From the NCBI GenBank assembly GCA_023662705.1, contig JAMPIM010000008.1, positions 1 through 55,642 on the forward strand: DNA of 55,642 nt, read 5' to 3'. The translations under genes were made by a program, and so were the position numbers. This document shows positions 9,141 to 16,673 of this stretch, in pieces (within the stretch, counting starts at the first letter, position 1; the number at the start of each line of letters is the position of its first letter). Source of the DNA: Candidatus Gastranaerophilales bacterium. Its GTDB lineage: Bacteria; Cyanobacteriota; Vampirovibrionia; Gastranaerophilales; Gastranaerophilaceae. Below the pieces are notes generated by a model. That model was not told where the DNA came from. It searched no databases and saw only the letters and a list, made by a program, of their open reading frames with translations.

Positions 9141-9264
9141 GTGGTTCTACTGTTAATGGAGGAGTTTTTACCGTATTTATTAAACATTTACCCCTTTTAT
9201 CCGTTTTTCATGTTGACTTTGCAAAAAAAAGTCTTAAAACAATACAAAAAACAGGAGACACGCT

Positions 9265-10569
9265 ATGGGAATGGCAGCTTCACAGGCAAGATATTTAGCG
9301 CTCACCGCTCGGAAAACAAACACGGAATACGAAGGTCAGCAGATTAACCAGGCAAGAACAGCACTGGCAAATCAGAGTGCAAATTTATTTAACAGGCTTT
9401 TAGGTCTGGAAGTTCCGACTGCTCCAAAAACAACCGATTACACAGAATTACAGTACTCCTACTCCGACGGTACAAACGATTCCGTTATCGATAACTGGCA
9501 GCAATTATCCACAGCAGACCCTGATTATAACTATATAGTTAACCATTACTACTACACTAATGTCTACACAGGCGGTCAAAAACTTCTAAGCAATCCAGAA
9601 GTCCAAACAAAAGGTGAAGTGGTAAAAGAAAACCTTACACCGAAAGTAACGGGAGTTTCTATTGACCCTGTCAACAACACAGCAGTTGTAACACTGGAAG
9701 ATGGAACAACAAGAACATATTCTGCGGTGAGCGGGTTACAAAAAACAAAAGATTTAGAAAATGCGCTTCAAGATTTTGATACAGCTCAAGACAAAGCAAT
9801 CTCCAGCGGTTTATTAAGTGAAGATGCAGTCTACGGATGGCAGGATACAAACGGTATCTGGCACTTTATGGTAGAAGAAGATTTGGACAAGGGTGAATAC
9901 AACGATTATTCAACAATTTACAAACCCGGGTACGTTGGAAACTGTGAGCTTACAGAGCTTACACAGCCTTTAGACAAAGATGTGGAAGCAGAACTGAAAC
10001 AAATCGTAAAAGACCTGCCTGATACAGAATTCGCAAAATATTTTGACGATAACAACAATTATGCAGGTTACGGAATCTATTCTTTCCAAATGAACGGACA
10101 GACATATTTTGCCTCCGAATATGATTTATACAACAGTATGCAAACATACGATGAGTATGGAAAGCCTATCGAGTCACAAGAAAAACTTCCATACTACAAT
10201 GCTTCATACATCAAAACCCGAATCGAAGAAACAAACAAAGCTCTATTAGAAACTGACGGGAACGGAAGATTCACATCAGTAAAATTTGACGATGACAGCG
10301 TAGTGTATTCGCTAAATGTTGAAACTGTTACCGATGAAAAAGCTTACGAAGATGCGATGAACGAATATCGCTATAAAGTACAGCAATACGAAAAAACGAT
10401 TGCTGATATTAACGCCAAAACATCCATCATTCAGCAGGAAGACAGAACTCTTGAATTGAGGCTAAAACAGCTTGATACCGAGCAAAATGCTCTATCAACA
10501 GAAATGGAAGCTGTTAAGAAAGTTATCAAAGACAACGTCGAGTCTACATTCAAGACATTCTCAGATTAA
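9265..10569 (+). CDS. Unknown protein with flagellin-like helical ends
   Basis: I cannot assign a named family to this 434-residue protein. The N-terminus (MGMAASQARYLALTARKTN, then EGQQINQARTALANQ and FNRLLGL, residues 1-50) is an amphipathic helical stretch without a signal peptide, similar in style to flagellar axial proteins. The middle is Tyr/Asp-rich and probably beta-structured (residues 60-350). The last 80 residues are a predicted coiled coil (YKVQQYEKTIADINAKTSI to the end). AGGAG precedes the start. It diverges from the giant flagellin and ends in its own terminator. Helical ends and location suggest an export-apparatus substrate or a filament-associated protein. That is inference only. 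Confidence 0.8.
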   Translation: MGMAASQARYLALTARKTNTEYEGQQINQARTALANQSANLFNRLLGLEVPTAPKTTDYTELQYSYSDGTNDSVIDNWQQLSTADPDYNYIVNHYYYTNVYTGGQKLLSNPEVQTKGEVVKENLTPKVTGVSIDPVNNTAVVTLEDGTTRTYSAVSGLQKTKDLENALQDFDTAQDKAISSGLLSEDAVYGWQDTNGIWHFMVEEDLDKGEYNDYSTIYKPGYVGNCELTELTQPLDKDVEAELKQIVKDLPDTEFAKYFDDNNNYAGYGIYSFQMNGQTYFASEYDLYNSMQTYDEYGKPIESQEKLPYYNASYIKTRIEETNKALLETDGNGRFTSVKFDDDSVVYSLNVETVTDEKAYEDAMNEYRYKVQQYEKTIADINAKTSIIQQEDRTLELRLKQLDTEQNALSTEMEAVKKVIKDNVESTFKTFSD

Positions 10570-10570
10570 T

Positions 10571-10603
10571 AAAAAAGGTTGGATTTTTAATCCAACCTTT
10601 TTT
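10571..10603. terminator. Bidirectional intrinsic terminator
   Basis: AAAAAAGGTTGGATT pairs with AATCCAACCTTTTTT around a short loop. It can terminate both the plus-strand gene ending at 10569 and the minus-strand cluster ending at 10608. Confidence 0.9.
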
Positions 10604-10607
10604 ATTT

Positions 10608-10823
10608 CTACAAGTCTGTTCTTATTTCCTGTGTTTCAGTATTACTTATTTCCGTTTCTGTTTCATAATACTCTTGAGAAAGCTGTGTATCAGTAATATT
10701 TACATTTACCAGTTTTTTCAAAACCTCAATATAATCAAGACATTTTTTACCCTTAACACCGTGAGTCTGCATTACAATCTCACCGTTTGGAAGTAATTTT
10801 ATTTTTAATTTTTTATCGCCCAT
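10608..10823 (-). CDS. DUF2997 family small protein
   Basis: This 71-residue protein starts with the DUF2997 pattern: a Lys-rich beta strand, LLPNGEI, then THGVKGKKCLDYIEVL. The family's function is not known to me. DUF2997 genes commonly sit next to DUF1257 and an AAA+ ATPase, as here: the start is 12 nt after the DUF1257-like gene. The conserved Cys in GKKC is present. After the domain comes an acidic, Thr-rich tail ending in EIRTDL, which resembles the Arg-x-(Leu/Val)-Asp-Leu ends of other proteins in this cluster. It is the last gene of the cluster, followed by a terminator. Confidence 0.8.
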   Translation of the reverse strand: MGDKKLKIKLLPNGEIVMQTHGVKGKKCLDYIEVLKKLVNVNITDTQLSQEYYETETEISNTETQEIRTDL

Positions 10824-10834
10824 TATTAAACTCC

Positions 10835-11365
10835 TTAATCTATATTAACAGTTAAAACAATCGTATTATCGTCAAGAACCTCTTCATCCTCAACTTCCAT
10901 ATTGTTATCTTTAAGCTTATCAATAATACTTAAATAAGCATCTTCCTGAACATTAAGCGCATACTCACTGCTTAAATCATTAAGTTTTTCTTCTGCATTA
11001 TCAGTATCAAGACAAGTTACGGTTAAAAAGTAAGGTTTGTCATCAGCAGATTTTTCAAACGACAATGTATAACTGTCGACCTGACCTGTAATTTTTCCTT
11101 TTTCATAATCTTCGCCGAATTTAATATTAACAACACCATGTTCCTCAAGAGTCTTAACAAGTGTATCTTTATCCATAAACATGGTTTCAAAACTTTTTTC
11201 CATAAAGTGTTTTGCAGTAATAACCTGAACTTCTTCGCAGTTTTCATCCACCTCGGTTTTATCTGCCGCAGCTTTAGAAGCAAGCGACGCTGTTGCAGAT
11301 GCAGCAATAACTGCTCCTATAGCCTGATAGAGTAACCAAGGTACTGCTATAACTGTACATGACAT
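10835..11365 (-). CDS. DUF1257 (Ycf35)-like protein with hydrophobic N-terminus
   Basis: The 176-residue protein begins with a hydrophobic, Ala-rich segment (residues 4-35, VPWLLYQAIGAVIAASATAS) that may be a membrane anchor. The C-terminal half (from about residue 85) resembles DUF1257, the Ycf35 family of cyanobacteria and red-algal plastids. In particular, the tail (YLSIIDKLKDNNMEVEDEEV then a strand of Thr-Ile-Val-Leu) matches that family's pattern. Placement between a DUF2997 gene and a Ycf46-like ATPase supports the call. The hydrophobic N-terminus is unusual for Ycf35. Similarity is moderate, so this remains a likely family member rather than a firm orthologue. Confidence 0.6.
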   Translation of the reverse strand: MSCTVIAVPWLLYQAIGAVIAASATASLASKAAADKTEVDENCEEVQVITAKHFMEKSFETMFMDKDTLVKTLEEHGVVNIKFGEDYEKGKITGQVDSYTLSFEKSADDKPYFLTVTCLDTDNAEEKLNDLSSEYALNVQEDAYLSIIDKLKDNNMEVEDEEVLDDNTIVLTVNID

Positions 11366-11480
11366 AATTTATTTCTCCTATATTTAATTATTACCATTTG
11401 AGCTTGTTCAAAAGGCTGACTTGAAACGGGACGTTTTTCTTGTAGTTAAACGAAATGTCAGCCGCCCCTTGTTGAAAAAA
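11366..11480. other. 115-bp spacer with long inverted repeat
   Basis: There is no gene here. GGCTGAC at about 11424-11430 pairs with GTCAGCC at about 11457-11463 and encloses a 26-nt loop. On the minus strand this stem lies between the Ycf46-like gene and the DUF1257-like gene. It lacks a long T-run, so it could be an RNA processing or attenuation element. Confidence 0.4.
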
Positions 11481-13094
11481 TTAAAAGTCTAATGTTCTTC
11501 CGCCGCGGCTTGAAGATACGTTTTCAGAATCAACTTCTTTTGAGTAAGATTTAAGGTCAGAAGTTTTTGTAGCAGAAACCGCTCTAATATTAGCCCAAGC
11601 ACGAAGAGAAAGAATTTGTTCTCTTTGAGTCATAGAAAGCGGAACTGTTGTCTGAATATTTCTTGCCAAATCTTCAAGCTGCAAAGGTCTGTTTTCAAAG
11701 AAAGCATCACAAAGAGCTGAAACAACAACCTGCTCTATTTCAGAACCAATAAAACCTTCTGTCATTTGAGCAAGCTGAGTACATAAATCTTTGATTCCGG
11801 AAACTTCGCTTGCAACTTCTTTATCTTTCAAACGTTTTTCAAGGTGAAGTTTAAAGATTTCTTTTCTTTCAGCAACAGTCGGTAAATCTACAAAGAATAT
11901 TTCATCAAAACGACCTTTTCTCAAGAGTTCAGGAGGAAGGTTGCTAATATTATTTGCTGTTGCAATAACAAAAACCGGAGCTTCTTTTTCCTGCATCCAT
12001 GTTAAGAACTGACCGAAGATTCTTGAAGAAACTCCGCTGTCACCGTTTGACCCGAGTCCGCTCAAACCTTTTTCAATCTCATCAATCCAAAGAATAGACG
12101 GAGCAACAGCCTCAGCAGTAGCAAGAGCTCTGCGCATATTTTCTTCAGAACTGCCGACAAGGCCAGAAAAAACTTTACCAAAATCGAGTTTAAGAAGCGG
12201 TAACTGCCAGATAGTACTCATAGCTTTTGCCGTCAAACTCTTACCGCAGCCGGGAACCCCGGTTACTAAAACACCTTTCGGGGCAGGAATACAGTATTTT
12301 TTAGCCTGTTCTGACCATGAGTTATTACGTTTAAGAAGCCATTTCTTAAGGTTATCCAAGCCGCCAATATCTTTGATTGAGTATTCGGATTTAATAAATT
12401 CCAGAATTCCTGTTTTTTTAATAACCTGAACTTTTTCTTCAAGAATAATCGGCAGGTCTTTCATATCAATAGAACCGTCATTCACCATTGCAAGAGCAAA
12501 AGCTGATTCTGCTTCCTGCAAAGTTAAGCCCAAGGCTGCTTTACAGAGTTTGTCTTTCTCATCTTCTGTTAATTCGGCTTTTACATTCTTATTCTGGGTA
12601 AGCATACTATCGAATTTAGATCTGATTTCTTTCAAAGTCGGAAGCGGAAAATCAAAGATGGTAATTTCTTTCTGCAAAGATTCAGGAATAATCAGCTCCG
12701 GAGACACGAAAAAGATTGTTTTTCTAACAGCTCCAAGTTTCAAATCAGGAATAATATCTCTGATTTTTCTTATAACATTATAATCAGGAGTTCTGTTTTT
12801 AACCCCGAAATTTACGTGGAAATCATAAAGTATAAATACAGAATCTTTATCGTGTTTTCTTACATACTCAAGCATTTTGCAAGGACAAGTTGTATCAGAA
12901 ACAGCTTTTTTCGTAGTTTCATTATACAATCCTGCTGTCTGAGTCCAGGTAAATACTTCACGCGGATATTTAACAAGTTTTTCGCTTGTTACAATTGATT
13001 TAATATATTTTGTTACCCTGTCTTCTTCAAAAGAAGTAATATAGATAATCGGAAATCTTGCTCTGATAAGATTTGCTAAATTGTAATTGCTCAT
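11481..13094 (-). CDS. Ycf46-like AAA+ ATPase
   Basis: The 537-residue AAA+ ATPase resembles cyanobacterial/plastid Ycf46. The N-terminal domain begins with NLIRARFPIIYITSFEEDRV (residues 8-27), typical of that family. The AAA+ module has Walker A GVPGCGKSLTAK (279-290), Walker B ILWIDEIEK (334-342), sensor 1 VIATANN (376-382) and an arginine-finger region LLRKGRFDE (390-398). I chose the start at 13094 because GAGGTG lies just upstream; the start four codons earlier would bury that site. The tail is a Ser/Gly linker ending GGRTLDF, similar to tails of its neighbours. It probably remodels a protein partner made by this cluster (inference). Confidence 0.88.
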   Translation of the reverse strand: MSNYNLANLIRARFPIIYITSFEEDRVTKYIKSIVTSEKLVKYPREVFTWTQTAGLYNETTKKAVSDTTCPCKMLEYVRKHDKDSVFILYDFHVNFGVKNRTPDYNVIRKIRDIIPDLKLGAVRKTIFFVSPELIIPESLQKEITIFDFPLPTLKEIRSKFDSMLTQNKNVKAELTEDEKDKLCKAALGLTLQEAESAFALAMVNDGSIDMKDLPIILEEKVQVIKKTGILEFIKSEYSIKDIGGLDNLKKWLLKRNNSWSEQAKKYCIPAPKGVLVTGVPGCGKSLTAKAMSTIWQLPLLKLDFGKVFSGLVGSSEENMRRALATAEAVAPSILWIDEIEKGLSGLGSNGDSGVSSRIFGQFLTWMQEKEAPVFVIATANNISNLPPELLRKGRFDEIFFVDLPTVAERKEIFKLHLEKRLKDKEVASEVSGIKDLCTQLAQMTEGFIGSEIEQVVVSALCDAFFENRPLQLEDLARNIQTTVPLSMTQREQILSLRAWANIRAVSATKTSDLKSYSKEVDSENVSSSRGGRTLDF

Positions 13095-13189
13095 AAAACA
13101 CCTCATTATAGTAATTACAACTAATATAGCATTATTTTAAAAAGGTTAAATCAATTTTTTAAACGATTTAGTTAGCCAAAAGATTTTAT

Positions 13190-13999
13190 TTAGCAGTCAA
13201 CCGAGCGCTCATCATTTTTAACCTCAGACAACGGAATTTCTCGAAGATTAACACAAATATACTCTCTAAATTTCATTGATTTTTCAACATTGAATTTCAA
13301 ATACAAACAAACATCATCAACAGATTTAAATCCATTAACTTCTTCTCGTTTTTTAATTATACGCTTTGCAAGCGCTGTATTTATAAATGGTAATGTTTTA
13401 AGTTCTTCTATGTTAGCATTGTTTATATCTGTTTTATTTTCAACGATTGGTTTCGGAGTTACTGTTCTTTCTGGTTTTGGTGAGCGGGATATTTTAATCT
13501 TATAAGCAATATCCATCATTTTACAAGATTGAATAATAGAATCAAAAGTCGTTTCATCACTAAAATTCATACACAATACATCCCACACTTCTATTGATTC
13601 CAGATAATTATTCTTTTCTAACTTAATATCATTAAGGGTATAAATTGTAGCCTGTCTTGTAATTCTTGAATTTAATTCTTGTAAACAGAGATTTGTACAA
13701 GTTTTTAGTGTTATTGAACAATAACTATTGTTAAGCTCTAATCCTTTCCATATATTATTATAGGGTTTTAAATATTTTGCGGCTTTAGCTAAAGACTTTT
13801 GTCTTGTTTGTTTATACATAATTCTATGAATTATGTAACTTGCAAAAACAGCTATTGCAAATACAACTATAGTAAGAATTCCAATAATAGCAACTTGATT
13901 AATACCATTATGTGACAATAAAGCTATGTATCCACACCATATAAACATAAAAAATATGCAAATGAACGTTATTAATTTTTCAAAAAGAGAATAATTCAT
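13190..13999 (-). CDS. Membrane protein with helix-hairpin-helix domain (paralogue 1)
   Basis: The 269-residue protein has two N-terminal membrane segments (about residues 8-29 and 36-60), a middle domain shared with three neighbours (NNIWKGLELNNSYCSITL at 81-98; VWDVLCMNFSD at 138-148), and a ComEA-type helix-hairpin-helix at 189-250 (DINNANIEELKTLPFINTAL, IIKKREEVNGFKSVDDV). It ends in NDERSVDC. Such HhH domains usually bind DNA, but ComEA-type copies also occur in proteins of other function. The soluble part follows the second membrane segment, which would leave it in the cytoplasm if both segments span. No competence pilus genes are nearby. The name of the middle domain is unknown to me. 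Confidence 0.75.
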   Translation of the reverse strand: MNYSLFEKLITFICIFFMFIWCGYIALLSHNGINQVAIIGILTIVVFAIAVFASYIIHRIMYKQTRQKSLAKAAKYLKPYNNIWKGLELNNSYCSITLKTCTNLCLQELNSRITRQATIYTLNDIKLEKNNYLESIEVWDVLCMNFSDETTFDSIIQSCKMMDIAYKIKISRSPKPERTVTPKPIVENKTDINNANIEELKTLPFINTALAKRIIKKREEVNGFKSVDDVCLYLKFNVEKSMKFREYICVNLREIPLSEVKNDERSVDC

Positions 14000-14008
14000 A
14001 TTTCCAAT

Positions 14009-14602
14009 TTACCTTACTATGTTTTTCAGATTTATTTTCTTTAAAATAGTATCAAAATCCCCCATTCCATTTATAAATACCTGACCGTTTTTTGAGATAT
14101 TAACTTCTACTTTATTACGATACATAGTAAAAATCTCTTCGTCATAACAATTAGTCAAAAAATGATATCTTTGATTAGAAGAACCACACCACGGGCGGGA
14201 ATAATCAACTTTATCAATTTCAAAAGGCCCGTCTATCAATAAATCAATGTTATCTATTAACCGTTGATTTTTGCTATCTTGTTTTAATTCCTCTAAATAT
14301 CCGCCTGTAAAACAAAGCACACTTAAACCTGCCCGTTGAACTGCCTCTGCAATTACTCCGAGAGCCTCAGCCTGTTCAAAAGGTTCACCGCCAAGAAAAG
14401 TTACACCCTCAATATTTTTTTGATTAAGAATATCTTCAATAATATCATTTACTTCAAAAAGTACACCGCCCTTATGAGACCACGTGTGTACAGCCTGACA
14501 GCCTTTACAGTGATGAGAGCATCCCTGAACCCAGATACAGTATCTATTTCCCGGACCTTCTACTCTTGTATTTTTTAATATATTAAAAACCCGCAAGTGC
14601 AT
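14009..14602 (-). CDS. NrdG-like radical SAM activating enzyme
   Basis: The 197-residue protein is a short radical SAM enzyme of the glycyl-radical-enzyme activase type. It has the cluster motif CSHHCKGC (Cys28, Cys32, Cys35; CxxxCxxC), preceded by GPGNRYCIWVQG, and the SAM-binding GGEPFEQAEAL at 71-81. NrdG activates anaerobic ribonucleotide reductase NrdD, but no nrdD or other glycyl-radical enzyme is in the window. Here it is embedded between two membrane paralogues, 10 nt from the HhH protein. It may therefore act on a protein of this cluster, or it may be a displaced NrdG. The motif HTWSHKGG after the cluster agrees with the NrdG-like single 4Fe-4S family. Confidence 0.85.
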   Translation of the reverse strand: MHLRVFNILKNTRVEGPGNRYCIWVQGCSHHCKGCQAVHTWSHKGGVLFEVNDIIEDILNQKNIEGVTFLGGEPFEQAEALGVIAEAVQRAGLSVLCFTGGYLEELKQDSKNQRLIDNIDLLIDGPFEIDKVDYSRPWCGSSNQRYHFLTNCYDEEIFTMYRNKVEVNISKNGQVFINGMGDFDTILKKINLKNIVR

Positions 14603-14628
14603 AAATTATATAAACCTTTCATTATTAT

Positions 14629-15156
14629 TTAGCAGCACTTATTAATTAACTCCTCTTGAATCACTAATGCATACAATCTGCAATCATCCAGCAAACAGTC
14701 ATAAGTTTTTTCGCCGTTATAGTTTGAACAAAATAAATTCCAGAGTTCTGGGTATTCAAAAGTATAACATTTAACAACTCTAAACATTCTGTAAGAGTCA
14801 CTCTCTTTGGATGTTTTTTCTATACCAACAATAGTTTCACCGTCACGCCCCAGTTTTAGAGAACAATAATCATTGGAAACAGTTAAATTTTTCCAGACAT
14901 CACTATATGGAGACAAGTATTTCTGAACATGTCGAAGCGCTTCTTTTCTGCGAGTTAAAGCCTCAGCCTTCATGAAACTTTTACGGAATATTCTGTCAAT
15001 AACAAAATAAGTTAACAGAATCAACAGAATGAGAAAAATCATCCCGGGAACAAACCTTGCCAAACCCAACAAAATGAGACCACCCACGATATAGTAATAT
15101 TTAAGCCTGTCTCCCGAATTCAGACGCCACGGGATTGATGCAAACAGACGAAACAT
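14629..15156 (-). CDS. Short membrane protein, cluster paralogue 2
   Basis: This 175-residue protein has two hydrophobic segments (about 24-36 and 38-52) and then only the domain shared with its neighbours: YSDVWKNLTVSNDYCSLKL, a Gly-Glu-Thr-Ile-Val-Gly strand, and ELWNLFCSNYNGEKTYDCLL. It lacks both the HhH domain and the Arg-x-x-Asp tail of its paralogues, ending in NKCC. The Cys in YCS and the Cys in LFC are conserved in the two HhH paralogues. It sits 18 nt from the previous gene. Function unknown. Confidence 0.75.
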   Translation of the reverse strand: MFRLFASIPWRLNSGDRLKYYYIVGGLILLGLARFVPGMIFLILLILLTYFVIDRIFRKSFMKAEALTRRKEALRHVQKYLSPYSDVWKNLTVSNDYCSLKLGRDGETIVGIEKTSKESDSYRMFRVVKCYTFEYPELWNLFCSNYNGEKTYDCLLDDCRLYALVIQEELINKCC

Positions 15157-15174
15157 TTAAACCTCTCTTCTAAA

Positions 15175-15774
15175 CTACAAGTCTACTTCACGTTCATCAT
15201 TATAATCAATTTCAGACACCTTGTCTATTTTCTCGGAAGTTGGCTGCGGAATATCTGTTTTTAAAACAGGCATTGTCGGATTATCTTCTTTATGTGGCTC
15301 ACATATTGTAAAGGTCTCTATGTAATCAACATCAAACATCAAAGCAAGCTGAATAAGGTGCTCATATCTGGTTCTTTCTTCAAAAACATCAATAATTGCT
15401 CCCCAAAAATCAGGAGTTTTATATGAATTTTTGATTTTGCAAGTATAATACCCGTCAGCCTGAAACAGAGGTTTTTCTTTTATATAACAAATTTTAGACT
15501 TAGTATCTATTCTCACACTGCAAAAAGAATTCTCCAAATCTAAACCATCCGGCCCTATATAGCGTCTTTGTTCAACAATATGCATTTTACCGGCTTCTTG
15601 CAATATCTCATTGAGCTTTTGAGAACTTGTATATGCACCTGTGAATAAATAATAAAAATAAAAAATTATAGCTGTGATTATTGCAGAAAAATAAAACGCA
15701 ACTTCAAACCCAACAGAACGAAAGAGAAGCATAAATATAAAAATAAATATATAAACAAATATTGTTTTTTTCAT
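15175..15774 (-). CDS. Membrane protein with conserved tail, cluster paralogue 3
   Basis: The 199-residue protein is the most divergent of the four related membrane proteins. Two hydrophobic segments fill residues 4-47. The shared domain is recognisable from LENSFCSVRID (where neighbours have NxYCSLKL) and PDFWGAIIDVFEERTRYEHLI (where neighbours have ELWNLFCxNF). A Pro-rich linker replaces the HhH, and the protein ends in NDEREVDL. Its start directly abuts the stop of the preceding gene, which suggests translational coupling. Function unknown. Confidence 0.72.
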   Translation of the reverse strand: MKKTIFVYIFIFIFMLLFRSVGFEVAFYFSAIITAIIFYFYYLFTGAYTSSQKLNEILQEAGKMHIVEQRRYIGPDGLDLENSFCSVRIDTKSKICYIKEKPLFQADGYYTCKIKNSYKTPDFWGAIIDVFEERTRYEHLIQLALMFDVDYIETFTICEPHKEDNPTMPVLKTDIPQPTSEKIDKVSEIDYNDEREVDL

Positions 15775-16668
15775 TTATAAATCCAAAGTACGTTCACTAT
15801 TGCGTTGAATCTTCAAAGAACCCTTCATTTTATTGACACACACCTTAGGTTCAAGCTGTTTAGAAACATTTGGTTTTAACTTGACGAATAGCAAAAAATC
15901 CGCCACATTTTTAAATCCGCCAATTTCTTCACGTTTTTTAATAATTTTTTTAGCAATAACAATACTAATCCCCGGAAGAGCTGTAAGTTCCGCCTCTGAG
16001 CAGTTATTTATATCAATTTGCGCAACTGTTTCCCCATTTACCACAGTAGGTTTAACAGGTTTCGGCAATTGCGGAGTAATAATATCCTCATAAAGTGATA
16101 CCTGAAATCTGTTACAATCTTCCAAAAGTCCTTCGTAAGACTTATTATGTGAAAAATTTACGCAAAACAGATTCCATAACTCATTACTATCAAATACTTG
16201 AGATGCCGTTATTCTAAAAGTTCTATACGGCAAATACGGATCAGTCTTTTTCTCTGTTCCAACAATCGTTTTCCCGTCAAGTTTTAGTTTTAAAGAACAA
16301 TATTTGTTAGAAAGAGTCAGATTTTTCCAAATATCTTTATAAGGAAGCAAAAATACTCTTGCCCTCAATAAAGCTTCTTTTCTTCTTCTTTGAGCCCCCT
16401 GATCTTTTTGTTTTTTTTGTAACTGTCTGTAAGCAAAAATTCCAACCGGAATCAAAACAACACCAACAATAGGATTCAACAAAAAAGCAATGACAATAAA
16501 TACTACAATACCTGTAAGAAGCGGATCCTGAAAGGTGTTAGGCAAATTGTCATACGTATCATCCCACATATCACTATCGTCCCAAAACCTATGATTCCGC
16601 CTATAGCGACGCGAAGAGCCTCTAATACCACCTAACGCAATTGCAAGTATTAAGAAAATCAATTCCAT
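15775..16668 (-). CDS. Membrane protein with helix-hairpin-helix domain (paralogue 4)
   Basis: This 297-residue protein has an N-terminal hydrophobic stretch (1-13), an Arg/Asp-rich segment, and membrane segments around 50-82. The shared domain covers about 105-197 (YKDIWKNLTLSNKYCSLKL, SNELWNLFCVNFSHNKSYEG). A ComEA-type HhH lies at 218-275 (DINNCSEAELTALPGISIVI, IIKKREEIGGFKNVADFLLF). The C-terminus is NSERTLDL. It is the longest paralogue of the four and lies 5 nt after the FlhA-like gene. The HhH agrees closely with that of the paralogue at 13190-13999, so these two are probably recent duplicates. Confidence 0.77.
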   Translation of the reverse strand: MELIFLILAIALGGIRGSSRRYRRNHRFWDDSDMWDDTYDNLPNTFQDPLLTGIVVFIVIAFLLNPIVGVVLIPVGIFAYRQLQKKQKDQGAQRRRKEALLRARVFLLPYKDIWKNLTLSNKYCSLKLKLDGKTIVGTEKKTDPYLPYRTFRITASQVFDSNELWNLFCVNFSHNKSYEGLLEDCNRFQVSLYEDIITPQLPKPVKPTVVNGETVAQIDINNCSEAELTALPGISIVIAKKIIKKREEIGGFKNVADFLLFVKLKPNVSKQLEPKVCVNKMKGSLKIQRNSERTLDL

Positions 16669-16673
16669 TCGTT

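Larger units (their letters stand above)
8812..9264. other. 453-bp divergent intergenic region between flagellin and the 434-residue protein
   Basis: There is no convincing gene here. It holds the flagellin leader with a run of ten C at 8861-8870, an AT-rich stretch (8930-9040), one copy of a structured element also found near 36.9 kb (9038-9140), and the leader of the plus-strand gene at 9265. TTGACT at 9213-9218 could be a -35 box for that gene, but I see no good -10 partner. No classical sigma-28 flagellar promoter is obvious on the minus strand. Confidence 0.7.

Noticed and set aside
8981..9187. Minus-strand open frame of 68 codons in the flagellin upstream region.
   Set aside because: It overlaps the structured repeat, has no ribosome binding site and has an unconvincing composition.
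13190..16668. HhH membrane proteins as ComEA/ComEC competence genes.
   Set aside because: Apart from the HhH module they share no ComEA features, no pilus or ComEC genes are adjacent, and the shared Cys-containing domain is not part of competence proteins known to me. dprA lies elsewhere in the window in its usual topA context.
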